64,000 nucleotides of DNA from Budorcas taxicolor (lineage: Eukaryota; Chordata; Mammalia; Artiodactyla; Bovidae), in NCBI RefSeq assembly GCF_023091745.1, contig NC_068910.1, positions 93,934,170 to 93,998,169 of the forward strand, in the 5' to 3' direction. A program made the translations under genes and the position numbers. Shown here one piece after another: positions 12,010 to 24,055 of this stretch (the first letter of the stretch is position 1; the number at the start of each line of letters is the position of its first letter). The notes under the pieces were generated by a model. The model saw only the letters and a program-made list of their open reading frames with translations, was not told where the DNA came from and made no database searches.

Positions 12010-13345
12010 GGTTGCTCTGGTTGTGCTAAGTCATGTCTGACTCTTTGCAACCCCACGGACTGCAGCACACCAAGCTCCTTTATCTTCCACTATCTCCTGG
12101 AGTTTGCTCAAATCCATATCTATTGAGTCTGTGATGCAATCTAACCATCTCATCCTCTGTCTCCCCGTGTCCTTCTGCCCTCAATCATTCCCAGTATCAG
12201 AATCTTTTCCAAAGAACTGATCCTTTGCATCAAGTGGCCAAAGTACTGGAGCTTCAGCTTCAGCATCAGTCCTTCCAATGAATATACAGAGTTGATTTCC
12301 TCTAGGATTGACTGGTTTGATCTCCCTGAAGTCCAAGGGACTCTCAAGAGTCTTCTCCAGCAGCAGAGTTTGAAAGCATCAGTTCTTCGCCACTCAGACT
12401 TCTTTAAGGTCCAGCTTTAACATCCGTACGTGACTACTGGACAAACCATGACTAGATGGCAAAGTGATGTCTCTGCTTTTTAATGCGCTGCCTAGGTTTG
12501 TCATAGTTTTCCTTTCAAGGAGCAGGCATCTTTTAATTTCATAGCTACAGTCACTACCTGCAGTGATTCTGGAGCCCAGGAAAATAAAATCTGTCACTTC
12601 TTCCACTTTTCCCCTTCTATTTGTCATGAAGTGATGGGACTGGATACCACGATCTTAGTTTTTTTAATGTTGAGTTTCAAGACAGCTTTTTCACTCTTTT
12701 ATTTCATCCTTATCAAGACGCTCTTTAGTTCCTCTTTACTTTCTGCCATAAGAGTGGTATTATCTGTATATCTGAGATTGTTGATATTTCTCCCAGCAAT
12801 CTTGATTCCAGCTTGTGATTCACCCAGCCCAGCATTTTGCATGATGTACTCTATATAGAAGTTCAATAAGCACGGTGACAATATATAGCCTTGTGCAATC
12901 CTTTCCCAATTTTGAACCAGTAAGTTGTTCTATGTCCGGTTCTAACTGTTGCTTCTTGACCCACATATAAGTTTCCTAGGAGATAAGTAAGGTGGCCTCA
13001 AACTCCCATCTCCTTAAGGATTTTTCAATTTGTTGTGATCCACACAGCCAAATGTTTTAGCATAGTCAGTGAAGTAGAAGTTTTCCTTTAATTCCTTTGC
13101 TTTCTCTATGATCCACTGAATGTTGGCAATTTGATCTCTGGTTCCTTTTCCTTTTCTAAATCTAGTTTGTACATCTGGAAGCTCTCAGTTCATGTACTGC
13201 TGAAGCCTAGCTTGTAGGATTTTGAGCTTAACCTTGCTAGTATGTGAAATAAGTGCAACTGTCAGGTAGTTTGAACATTCTTTGGTATTATCCTTTGGGA
13301 TTGTAATGAAAACTGAACGTTTCCAGTCCTGTGAACCACACAATA
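12010..13345 (-). mobile_element. BovB LINE, longest copy in the window
   Basis: Reverse BovB of about 1.34 kb, more diverged than the others and reaching furthest 5' (antisense of the fingers region beyond CCAAAGGATAATACC). The catalytic YADD has become YTDN, and all frames are interrupted. Confidence 0.9.
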
Positions 13346-13589
13346 CCGCCTAGGAAATGTCATTTCATTTTTAACAAGGAATTACTAATTTTACTGATAT
13401 TTTTAGAGGAAATGAATTAAATATTTTATGATGCTTTTATATTAAACTGTGTACCATCAGATGAGAGCCTAAAGAGGCACTCCTGGATGGAATTGGAATA
13501 TCAGCATTAATAGAATAGCTAGTAATAATAAAAATAGCAATAATAAATCTAGAGTTAAATTAAATCTAAATAAACATTAACTATGAGCT

Positions 13590-13785
13590 ATATACCTGAT
13601 AATATGCTGTCTTGTGTACGTATTGAATCATTTTCACCCTAAAAACAATCTTCTGAGGTGGGCACTACTCCATTCCACTACTGAGCAAACAAAGGCACAC
13701 GGTTATGATGCCCCTTACTCAGCTCACACAGCTAAGCCTGGGTTCCCATCCAGATCATTTTCTTAAAACAGTGCTCTACCTTTTC
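13590..13785 (+). mobile_element. MIR SINE
   Basis: Shows the MIR core: TTCTGAGGTGGGCACTACTCC, ACTGAGCAAACAAAGGCAC, CTCACACAGCTAAG and TGGGTTCCCATCCAG. Confidence 0.65.
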
Positions 13786-14361
13786 CCAGAAACATATTTA
13801 TTAACTGCATTTTGGTAGCTAATCTATATACTGATCTAATACTAATTTTTTTCTAATTTTCTCAAATAGGAAATAGAAGAGAAAGACAATCAGCTCCTCT
13901 CATTTTCTAGTTGCACAGTGTTAGGTGAGTTGCTTTTCCTGTTCAAGTTGTAGCGTTAGTAAAATGGGGCTTGGGATATGTACCTAGATATCTGAGTACT
14001 CCCTTAATTTTAACCTCAGGTTTCTTTGCAACTAAGACTGTATTAAATTTAAAAAAAAAGAAAACTTTTATGAAGATTAATTTCGATGATGCATAGAAAA
14101 TGTCTTAGACAATATAGCATGCTGTGTCTATATAAATTTACTTTTACTAATATTTATAATGAAAACTCTTAGGATACAAAAACATGCAAATAATTCAGCT
14201 ATTTTTGGTCCCCATTTTATACCTGATTCTTTCATATGATGATATGCTGGAATAACAGGAAATATAAACCTATCTATTCATAATTAAAATAACCTAGTAA
14301 GCCAAAAAAAAAAAATTCCCCTGCTTCATCCAGAGTGGATTTCTTTCTTTCCTTCTTCTGC

Positions 14362-14387
14362 TTTTTTTTTTTTTTTTTTTTTTTTTT
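14362..14387. repeat. poly(T) run
   Basis: About 26 consecutive T directly before a BovB 3' fragment. Confidence 0.9.
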
Positions 14388-14388
14388 A

Positions 14389-14553
14389 GGAAACAGAAGG
14401 AGATGACAGAGGACAAAACAGTTGGATGGTATCATTGACTCAATGGACATGAGTTTAAGTAAGCTCTGGAGATGGTGAAGGACAGGGAAGCCTGGTGTGC
14501 TGCAGGCCACAGGGTCACAAAGAGCTGGACATGACTGAGTGACTCAACAACAC
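14389..14553 (+). mobile_element. BovB LINE 3'-terminal fragment
   Basis: Only the last ~165 bp: AGGAAACAGAAGGAGATGACAGAGGA ... CACAAAGAGCTGGACATGACTGAGTGACTCAACAAC. Confidence 0.85.
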
Positions 14554-14599
14554 AACTTTATATTTATTGTATTTTAGAGAGAGAGAAAGAGTAAACGTT

Positions 14600-15035
14600 T
14601 TGCTTTTAAAAATCTTCAATTAATTTTTATTGGAATGCCTTAGATTTACAGCACTGTGTTAGTTTCAGCTATACAGCAAAGTGAATCAGTTATACATATA
14701 TTCACTCTTTTTTGGATTCTTTACCTATATAGGCCATTATAGAATATCAACTAGAGTTCCCTGTGCTATACAGTGGATTCTTATCAGTTTCAAGTTTTAT
14801 ATATAGTAGCATGTATATGTCAACATCAATCTCCCGATTTATTCCCCATTCTTAGTTTGTATTTTCCACATATGACTCTATTCTTTGTGAGTCAGTTCAT
14901 TTGTCCTGGTTTTTAGAATCCACAAATAAGAGATACATGATATTTGTGTTTCTCTGTATTGACTTCCTTCCCTCCGTATGGTAATCTCTAGGTCCACCTA
15001 TGTTGCTGCAAATGCCATTATCAGAGTGAAAGAAT
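14600..15035 (-). mobile_element. L1 LINE 3' UTR
   Basis: Antisense ruminant/artiodactyl L1 3' UTR: TATACAGCAAAGTGAATCAG, GTTCCCTGTGCTATACAGT, TAATCTCTAGGTCCACCTATGTTGCTGCAAATG. 5'-truncated. Confidence 0.88.
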
Positions 15036-16313
15036 TTTTTGAAACACAAAATTAGGACTATATAAGATAAAAACAAACAAAATAAAGTAAATCCACCAAA
15101 CTGGTATCATTGTGAAAAGTTTACATTGATCTTAATGATTTTTGATAAGCAGAACACATATCTAAATGCCTGACAAATTCAGGTAAACATATTTAAATGA
15201 AAAAATACAAAAATGTGTTGTTGCTTTCTTCTGTTAATTCATTCTCTCTCTACTAGAGGGAAATAAAAATAAAATTCCAGAAAACTAACAAGTTTTAGAA
15301 TGCCTAAAACATGAGTAAACAACCAGATTCCTGCTCCTTGGTCTTAAATTTCTTTAACTGATCATTTAAAAAATTTATTTCTTCCATGCCACTTGAAAAA
15401 AACAACTTTGCTTAAAACTATAAGTGGTGATTGCAACTAATGAACCACTGCTAAAAATATTACAAGGTAATTATATATACATATATATAAATATACAAAA
15501 TATCTTTTTTCAGAAAAACATGAAAGCCTTGTGATGTGCTAGATCCTGTGTTAATTGCTATTAGTCTTAAGTGAATAAGACCTAATTTTCTGTTAAATTT
15601 ACCAAGGCAGTCACATATTTAATAATGTTTTAAATATAATTTTTTATGTGCCACAAAAGGTAAGTAATAGGGTTATATAAAAATGTATAATAGGTAAAAC
15701 TAGTGAAGTCTGAGGCTTTAGAAAAAGCTTTCCTAAGGAAACAAGATTTGCACATGAAAGATTTTATCAGGTATAGCAGGGGGTGTTTGAGTAGGATGAG
15801 TCCAAGAGGGGAGAACAGCAAAATATACAGAGCTCAGAGTGGAAGGAGGTTGGTGCATTTAATGAACTGAAAGAAAGTCTACTTGGCTGGAGCAGGGCCA
15901 TCAGTGGGGAGACCCATGGGAGACCATTCATGCAAGGCCTGCAAGTCAGCTGGAGGACACTGCAGGCAAGCCATGAGGCAGGAGAGTGCCATGATCAGAA
16001 AGTGGAAAAAACAATATTTAAAGTCATGAGAGCTCATGGGAAAATACTAAATTTCATAAGATATCAATAATCAGAAATCATAAGGATATTAGACATTACT
16101 GATTTCAAAGTTAGTAGAGAAATGCTAGATTTAGATATGATATTGAGCCAGAAGGAATTTTTAAAAAGTATTTTGTTGGAGTTAAACATTATAAACCATT
16201 TGAAGGACAAATGTAGGAAGAAAACGTAAATATATTTTTGAATCCTATATCAAAAATAATCTCAAAATTATATTTGATACCACAAATATGGTCAATTTAC
16301 AGACCTTATAAGA

Positions 16314-16586
16314 GAGACTGCTGCTAAGTTGCTTCAGTCGTGTCTGACTCTGTGCGACCCCATAGACGGCAGCCCACCAGGCTCCCCCGTCCCTGGGATT
16401 CTTCAGGCAAGAACACTGGAGTGGGTTGCCATCTCCTTCTCCAGTGCATGAAAGTGAAAAGTGACAGTGAAGTCACTCAGTCGTATCTGACTCCTAGCGA
16501 CCCCATGGACTGCAGCCTACCAGACTCCTCCGTCCATGGGATTTGCCAGGCAAGAGTATTGGAGTGGGTTGCCATTGCCTTCTTCA
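16314..16586 (-). mobile_element. BOV-A2 SINE
   Basis: Reverse BOV-A2 dimer: GCTGCTAAGTTGCTTCAGTCG monomer, a linker AGTGAAAAGTGACAGTGAAG, second monomer ending TTGCCATTGCCTTCTTC. Flanked by TATAAGA (16307-16313 and 16587-16593). Confidence 0.9.
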
Positions 16587-16903
16587 TATAAGACACACAC
16601 TAATAGATAATTATGTTTATTTAGCTGGGTTACTATTGAAAGTTCTATGAGAAGAGTTTCCAAAACAGAAAAGCAGTTCAGTCAGCCCTCGGTTAAATAT
16701 ATACAGTTAAAATGATATTAATATAAACATTTCAAAGAAGTTATGAAATTACTGGAGATTTGTTAAGATCTTAGCTGTCCATGATCCATTTTTACCTTCA
16801 GGGAAAATATTAATACCAAGATTCAAGAAATAGTTCTCACTATGAACTTTCTTCAGACATTTTTTATCTGAAAGTTATCAATATTCAATTAACTAGGGAC
16901 ATT

Positions 16904-17175
16904 TGCTGCTGTTGCTAAGTCACGTCAGTCATGTCCAACTCTGTGTGACCCCATAGACGGCAGCCCACAAGGCTCCCGTCCCTGGGATTCTCCAGGCAAG
17001 AACGCTGGAGTGGGTTGCCATTTCCTTCTCCAATGCATGAAAGTGAAAAGTGAAAGTGAAGTCGCTCAGTCGTATCCGACTCTTCGCAACCCCATGGACT
17101 GCAGCCTACCAGGCTCCTCTGTCCGTGGGATTTCCCAGGCAAGAGTACTGGAGAGGGTTGCCATTGCCTTCTCCG
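16904..17175 (-). mobile_element. BOV-A2 SINE with 13-bp target-site duplication
   Basis: A second reverse BOV-A2 dimer with both monomers complete. Exact duplication AACTAGGGACATT at 16891-16903 and 17176-17188. It lies 317 bp from the previous same-orientation copy. Confidence 0.95.
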
Positions 17176-17838
17176 AACTAGGGACATTAAGTCTCTGTTA
17201 TCTGCAGATAGTTTTGTTTTACTCAGATGCTATGTTACATGCTATGGGCTAGAATTGTCTTCAATGAAGGACAGTCTCAGGAAAAAAACTCTATCAGGTA
17301 CTACAAACTACTGACATTCTCAACTCTTCAGTGCAGGCTTCTGAGCTGACAATGCTTATACAACTTCCAGACTAAAGCATTAAACTAAGTCTGGATTAAT
17401 AGAATTCTCGGATGCAGTGGGCTTCAAGAATTAATGACAGGACCAACAGCATGAACTCAGAGGTCATCACTGATTTTGTTTCTCTACTAGGAAAGGCTGT
17501 ACTTGTGAATGATGGTCACTGTGTCTGGGAGGACCAGCTGCCTTTAAGGAACTGAGGCTGATTTTACTTATGAATACAATGCCTTCAAAGTCCACCCAGA
17601 ATGCCCAGGTTGGTGCCTGGAAGACAAAGTACAATCTCAAGGTCATGAGGGTCACTTCCTGACAGGCTGAGAGGAGAGGGATGCACTGAAAGGTACAGGT
17701 TGTACAGGGAAAATCTGGTATGTGCTTTATTGGATTTAGCTTCCTAGTCTCAAGATGGCAAATGATAGAGACTTTTAGAAATCAGATCACAGATTTTTTT
17801 AATAAAAACTTTCAGGTAGAAATGAATTAATCCGAAGT

Positions 17839-17980
17839 GATTCCTGGGTTGGGAAGAGCCCCTTGAGAAGGGAATGGCTACCCACCCTAATATTCTGGCC
17901 TGGAGAATTCCATGGACTGTACAGTCCATGGTGTCACAAACAGTCAGACACAACTGAGTGACTTTCACTTTTCACTTTCT
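17839..17980 (+). mobile_element. Bov-tA SINE, 5'-truncated
   Basis: Begins inside the SINE (GATTCCTGGGTTGGGAAGAG) and runs to GAGTGACTTTCACTTTTCACTTTC; the tRNA A-box part is missing. Confidence 0.85.
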
Positions 17981-18673
17981 AAGGCTTTTATTACAGAAAA
18001 GTAAGTCAGGCTCCCATACGCATTCCCCAGTCTTTCCAGCTCTCTCTACCCTAAAAACTGGTAAAATTTCCTAAAACTCAAATGGTTTTGGTTGACCAAA
18101 TAGAACAGAAAACAATGCTAGTTGATTGTGTATTTTATAATTCAAGATCCTTCAGAAAGCAATGACTTTTGAATAGTCATGTTTCCTATTTTTTAAATAA
18201 GTATCTATTTTGTCCATCACAATACCTTGGGCCTTGGTTTGCACATTTATAATACAAATGTACTGGTGTACAGTTACCTCAGAGAAGACCAATAATATTA
18301 GCTCAGCATGTTGTTATGACATGACAATTACATCTTCTATGTTCAATGTGCAAACACTACGATAATGAAATAAATCAGAATGATGAAATTCAGAGTAACA
18401 ATTCTATGTTTAAAAAAAATTCACCCCACTTATTGACAACAATATTAAATAAGATACTAGCCATTAGGTTAATTTTGCAACATATATTAGTATAACAATA
18501 ATCTTAATTTAATTTTTACAGTTTACACATGACACTGTTTTACAGAAATAAAATTATAATATTCTATTTTAAACCTGAACAGCTACAGCACAATATCCTA
18601 CATGACTTGTGTCATATATAATATTGGTTAACATTTTAAACACAGATTGGATATAGGTTCAATTCATACTTAC

Positions 18674-18845
18674 CCATGAAATTGAGATACCCTTCTCCAC
18701 CAAGTGTGTGAGTAATGAGTCGAATCATCTTATGAAGCTGTATTCCACGATCAATAACGGGAGTAAATGGGGTCAGAACACTCATGTTGGTATACATTTC
18801 AGCATCCATCAACCAAAATGCCAATGTCTTATCCCCAACGAGTGC
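18674..18845 (-). CDS. GBE1: GBE1 internal coding exon (human exon 12)
   Basis: Fifth and last GBE1 exon in the window, 172 nt, human c.1447-1618. The acceptor ends ttatattag and the donor is GTAAGT. It begins at residue 483 with ALVGDKTLAFWLMDAEMY and ends FLNFM-type (here YLNFM) plus one base of a Gly codon that exon 13 must complete. Counting from 483 puts Arg at 515 and 524 and Tyr at 535. These are positions where human GBE1 missense variants cause glycogen storage disease IV, and all three residues are conserved here. Residue 529 is Thr in the string ITHTLGGEGY, where I recall Gly in most family members. Exon 13 was not found between 1 and 18673, so intron 12 exceeds 18.6 kb. Confidence 0.96.
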
Positions 18846-20142
18846 CTAATATAATAAAAGTCACTGATGTAAATGCAAAGAATAGGTACTAGGGAGTTGT
18901 CATTTATGCTAGAGTAACACATGATTTCATAAAAACAGTACAGGAGAAGTGTGTGAATTAGTATTAATTCCATGTATTTCCCAATAGTCACTATCTATGC
19001 TGAAGGTAAACTGGTGAAATACATGAGAAAGCTCATATATCTGTTTCTTTTATGTATAAAATAGCTTGGTGAAAAACTCATGATAAGCTACCTGAATATT
19101 TGCTAATACTAAGCATGAGAAATTAGAATAATATGTGTTATAATGTTTAAAATACTAATAGCCTTTTTTAAGAATTTAAACAATGGATTTTTTTAAATTG
19201 AATGACAGATTCCTTAAATTCTGTAATGCATGACAATTTTCATAAGTTTCACACACATGATTTCATACAATCCCATAATCTTAGATTAAACTATTAGAAT
19301 ACTAACATGATTTTTAAAAATGACTTGTATATCATGACTTTATTGTTTTAAAAGAATGGAAGAGTTTCTTAGAAATCATTTATATGTATATGCACTTATA
19401 TTTATGTACATAAAACATGTACATAAATATATTACAATGGACCTTTTTTCCTTTCAGGAGCAAACTGACAACTTTTTCTTAAAATGTAGAACTTGCTTTC
19501 TTATTCTATTTGAATCTAATCTAAAACAAGTTTGTTTTATATGAAAATATAATAGTTGACAAATGGGGCAGGTAACTCAGAAACACCCTGAGCAGCAGAA
19601 AAGGTCTCTTAATTGGAATGATTTATGGTTAAAAATAGCTAACTAATGCCAAGGATTATTTATTGATAGGAAGAATATATAGAGAAACACAGAGATTAAA
19701 CCATAATCGCCTCACCATATTACTGTAAAATTATTTTCAGTTTTAGAAAAATATTTTTCTTTATAAACCTATTTTAAAGTCTAAACTATTTTCATATGTT
19801 CATATTTGTAATTTTTATTAGGTTTAAAATTCAGAGTATGTTTGCTTTTAGGAAGAATTAGGTAACTTACATCTTTTTGTATATTCTGGACAATTTTTAA
19901 TACAAAGTGGAATTACATGGATCTTTAAAGTATGAAATAAGTCTTCCATACTGTTTCTGTACATCTTGGAAGAAAAATTATGAAATTAGTCTATCAGTTT
20001 CATCTTCAATTTGTTTATTTCACTCATTTCCTTATTCTTTTATTCATTCATATAAAATAAACATAAATTGGAACCCAAATGTGCTACAATTGGCTAGAAG
20101 CTTAAAATGTATTTTAATTTTCATATTGTTATATACTTGACA

Positions 20143-21177
20143 CACAAAAAAATGTGGAAAATTTTTTAAAGAGATGGTAATAACAGATCACCTGACCTGC
20201 CTCCTGGAAAATCTGTATGCAGACAAAGAAGCAACAGTTAGAACTGGACGTGTAACAACAGACTGGTTCCAAATCGGGAAAGGAGTACATGAAAGCTGTA
20301 TATTGTCACCCTGCTTGTTTAACCTCTATGCAGAGTACGTCATGAGAAATGCTGGACTGGAAGAAACACAAGCTGGGATCAAGATTACCGGGAGAAATAT
20401 CAATAACCTCAGGTATGCAGGTGACACCACCCTTATAGAAGAAAGCGAAGAAGAACTAAAGAGCCTCTTGATGAAAGTGAAAGAGGAGAGTGAAAAAGCT
20501 GGCTTAAAACTCAACTTTCAGAAAACTAAGATCATGGCATCTGGTCCCATCACTTCATGGCAAATAGATGGGGAAACAATGGAAACGAGAGACTTTATTT
20601 TAGAGGGCTCCAAAATCACTGCAGATGGTGACTGCAGCCATGAAATTAAAAGACGCTTACTCCTTGGAAGGAAAGTTATGACCACCCTAGACAGCACATT
20701 AAAAAGTAGAGACATTACTTTGCCAACAAAGGTCCATCATCTAGTCAAAGCTATGGTTTTTCCATAGACATGAATGGAAGTGATAGTTGGACATGAATGG
20801 AAAGGATAGTTGGAAGAAAGCTGAGCGCTGAAGAACTGATGCTTTTGAACTGTGTTGTTGGAGAAGACTCTTGAGAGTCCCTTGGACTGCAAGGAGATCC
20901 AACCAGTCAATCCTAAAAGATTGATGCTGAAGCTGACACTCCAAACTTTGGCTACCTGATGTGAAGAACTGACTCATTGGAAAAGACCCTGATGCTGGGA
21001 AAGACTGAAGGTGGGAGGAAAAGGAGATGACAGAGGATGAGATGGTTGGATGGCATCAACACTTGATGGACATGAGTTTGAGTAAGCTCTGGGAATTGGT
21101 GATGGATGGGAAAGCCTGTCCACTGCCATCCATGGGGTTGCAAAGAGGCCGAAATGACAGAGAGTGAAATGAACTGA
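20143..21177 (+). mobile_element. BovB LINE with 12-bp target-site duplication
   Basis: Forward BovB, 1.03 kb. Exact duplication ATATACTTGACA at 20131-20142 and 21178-21189. The frame 20174-20767 is open for 197 codons, but the catalytic motif reads YAGD, losing one of the two metal-binding Asp residues. Downstream the frame breaks (a GACATGAATGGAAGTGATAG / GACATGAATGGAAAGGATAG duplication near 20767-20810). Confidence 0.95.
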
Positions 21178-21752
21178 ATATACTTGACAAGGGATTTACT
21201 TATCCTTAAATTAATATTATTCATTTCTTATTTTGTTACATTTGGTTCTGGTTTTTTCATTGGTATTTATTTGATTTGTTCCACAGCCAATTTAAAAGAA
21301 AGTACTACCCCAATTAGGAAGATATAAAACTTCATATGTCTACTTCATGAATGAGTAAAGTTTCTGTATAGGCCAACAGTACATAGTTTAGGCAGTGGGC
21401 TATTTTCTCAGTCTCAACTACTGAAATCTGCCATTAACACTCCAAAGCAGCCACAGACAATAAGTAATTGAATGAGTATGCCTGTGTTCCAGTTACCTTG
21501 TAAAAACAAGCAGCAGGCAGAATTTGGCTCATGGGCCTTGATAGCTGACCTCTGGTCTACTTACACTTTCTTAATAGTAAGAGGAGACATCTCAAAAACT
21601 AGTTTCCAACTTAAATTGTCAATTTCTGCTGAAATAACATAGGGACTTATTGTTCAACTTCAATTTTCTTAATTCATATACTGCAAATAATTTCAAAAGG
21701 TTTACTGTCTTTTTAAAGTATAAAGACTTCATTTTATATTGTTTATGAGGAC

Positions 21753-22915
21753 AGTTCAGTTCAGTCGCTCAGTCGTGTCCGACTCTTTGCGACCCATGAA
21801 TCGCAGCACGCCAGGCCTCCCTGTCCCTCACCAGCTCCCGGAGTTCACTCAGACTCACATCCATCGAGTCCGTGATGCCATCCAGCCATCTCATCCTCTG
21901 CCGTCCCCTTCTCCTCCTGCCCCCAATCCCTCGCAGCATCAGAGTCTTTTCCAATGAGTCAACTCTTCGCATCAGGTGGCCAAAGTACTGGAGCTTCAGC
22001 TTTAGCATCATTCCTTCCAAAGACATCCCAGGGTTGATCTCCTTCAGAATGGACTGGTTGGATCTCCTTGCAGTCCAAGGGACTCTCAAAAGTCTTCTCC
22101 AACACCACAGTTCAAAAGCATCAATTCTTCGGCACTCAGCCTTCTTCACAGTCCAACTCTCACATCCATACATGACCACAGGAAAAACCACAGCCTTGAC
22201 TAAACGGACCTTAGTCGGCAAAGTAATGTCTCTGCTTTTGAATATGCTGTCTAGGTTGGTCATAACTTTCCTTCCAAGGAGTAAGCGTCTTTTAATTTCA
22301 TGGCTGCAGTCACCATCTGCAGTGATTTTGGAGCCCCAAAAAATAAAGTCTGACACTGTTTCCACTGTTTCCCCATCTATTTCCCATGAAGTGATGGGAC
22401 CAGATGCCATGATCTTCGTTTTCTGAATGCTGAGCTTTAAGCCAACTTTTTTGCTCCCCTCTTTCACTTTCATTAAGAGGCTTTTTAGCTCCTCTTCACT
22501 TTCTGCCATAAGGGTGGTGTCATCTGCATATCTGAGGTTATTGATATTTCTCCCGGCAATCTTGATTCCAGCTTGTGTTTCTTCCAGTCCAGCGTTTCTC
22601 ATGATGTACTCTGCATAGAAGTTACATAAGCAGGGTGACAATATACAGCCTTGACGTACTCCTTTTCCTATTTGGAACCAGTCTGTTGTTCCATGTCCAG
22701 TTCTAACTGTTGCTTCCTGACCTGCATACAGATTTCTTAAGAGGCAGGTCAGGTGGTCTGGTATTCCCATCTCTTTCAGAATTTTCCACAGTTTATTGTG
22801 TGATCCACACAGTCAAAGGCTTTGGCATAGTCAATAAAACAGAAATAGATGATTTTCTGGAACTCTCTTGCTTTTTCCATGATCCAGCAGATGTTGGCAA
22901 TTTGATCTCTGGTTC
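21753..22915 (-). mobile_element. BovB LINE, best-preserved reverse-transcriptase frame
   Basis: Reverse BovB, 1.16 kb, little decayed. The frame 21769-22770 stays open for 333 codons and covers palm, thumb and C-terminal region: GVRQGCILSPC, intact YADDTTLMAE, SCEIKRRLLLG-like (here SHEIKRRLLLG), MYGCESWTVKKAE, RMRWLDGI. A 2-bp TG insertion at about 22797-22802 shifts frame upstream. The element is cut at the GATCTCTGGTTCC position, so endonuclease and N-terminal RT are absent and it cannot be autonomous. Confidence 0.95.
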
Positions 22916-23704
22916 CATGATTTCAATAACTAAATGGCCTTTTTCATTTATTTATCTTTATTGAGTGACTACTAGGAGAAGTCATAGTACTAAGGCTGGA
23001 AATACAAATGTAAACAAATATTCTGCTTAAAATGTGATGAGAACATGAAGACTTGGGAAACCACTTTTTCCCCTATACACCTGGATGAAAGCCTCAGGAA
23101 ACACACCTGAGTCAGAGCATTAGTTCTTTATAGTAGCTTCCCAGGTGAAGTATGCATTTGCAGGTGTGTGGGGGAAGCATAAGACTGGGACAAGATTGAC
23201 CTATTTATGAATGGGTAAAAGTTTTACAGTATTGAAGAACAGAACACTTGGAGGATTGAACAGAGAATAAACTTTGGCATGGGCCAAGATATGACAAGCT
23301 GTGTGTGAGAAGCTTTAACCAAAAGATCTGGGTTGACAAAATTAGCTTTGCCCTTTGGAAAATAACTCAGGCTACATTACAGACGATGGACTAAAAAAGA
23401 GGGACAGAGATCAGGGTGATCAATCAGCAAAGGATTTAGTGACTGAGGCGGGAAAAATAATGAAAGCAAGTGAAAAGGCAGAAAAGAAAATCTTTAGAAG
23501 GAAAACTAAAATGGAAAGGAAATTAAAATTAACCTGGATTAGCACCAACATTCTTCTCCTGACAACAAAGGAAAACTTGTAAGATAGCACTTGCAACTGT
23601 CATTCACAGTCGCTTAATTACAGTTTGGCAGGGTAAAAGTAGTACTGCATTTTGAAGTTGAAATTTATGGATCTATAAAGTAATTTTTAAATGTCTCTTC
23701 TTTT

Positions 23705-23893
23705 TTAAAGGTTTTTTGATTTAGACCATTTTTAAAGTCTTTATTGAATTTGTTACAATACTGCTTCTGTTTTATGTTTAGGGTTTTTTGGCTGTGAGAT
23801 GCATGGGATCTTAGCTCCCTGACAAGGGATCGAACCTGTACCTTCTGCATTGGAAGGCAAACTCTTAACTACGGGACTACCATGGAAGTCCCT
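23705..23893 (-). mobile_element. CHR-type tRNA-Glu SINE
   Basis: Antisense of ACTTCCATGGTAGTCCCGTAG and of a GGTTCGATCCCTTGTCAGGG B-box segment, followed by AGCTAAGATCCCATGCATC. Typical of cetartiodactyl CHR SINEs. Confidence 0.75.
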
Positions 23894-24055
23894 GAAAAGT
23901 TTTTCAAGTAAGAGTAGCTGTCACATAAAATAGACATATAACACATTACATTAATTGCATTGAACTATAGAAATTTGTATTGAGATATGCTTATTTTAGA
24001 TACATTTACAAATACAGGCACAGAGACAGAATGGTTTACACACATACTTATTTAC

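Larger units (their letters stand above)
1..18673 (-). other. GBE1: GBE1 intron 12 (part)
   Basis: Everything left of the exon 12 donor. Besides the repeats listed separately, I see no exon or conserved coding segment. Stretches with nothing recognisable include 1-730, 2946-4860, 5975-7340, 10760-11350, 11700-12000, 13790-14340, 15040-15640 and 16000-16300. All are AT-rich and full of stops in every frame. A C/T-rich simple stretch sits at about 11610-11695. I looked for exon 13 (expected to start NEFGHPEW) on the minus strand and did not find it. Confidence 0.85.
18846..24055 (-). other. GBE1: GBE1 intron 11
   Basis: Complete intron of 5,210 nt with GT/AG ends. The parts near both exons (18846-20130 and 23900-24055) are AT-rich with nothing recognised. 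The middle holds two BovB copies in opposite orientation and a CHR-type SINE. The segment 22930-23690 is moderately A-rich and unassigned; its open frame of 75 codons has no recognisable family. Confidence 0.9.

Noticed and set aside
1..18673. GBE1 exon 13
   Set aside because: No minus-strand segment encoding the expected NEFGHPEW start with an AG acceptor was found.
19395..19430. Short palindrome TTTATGTACATAAA region
   Set aside because: Short and AT-rich; expected by chance in this composition.
21872..22426. 184-codon open frame on the plus strand
   Set aside because: Antisense shadow of the well-preserved BovB reverse-transcriptase frame; similar antisense frames recur over other BovB copies.
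23355..23582. 75-codon Lys-rich frame
   Set aside because: Composition follows A-rich intron sequence; no family resemblance.
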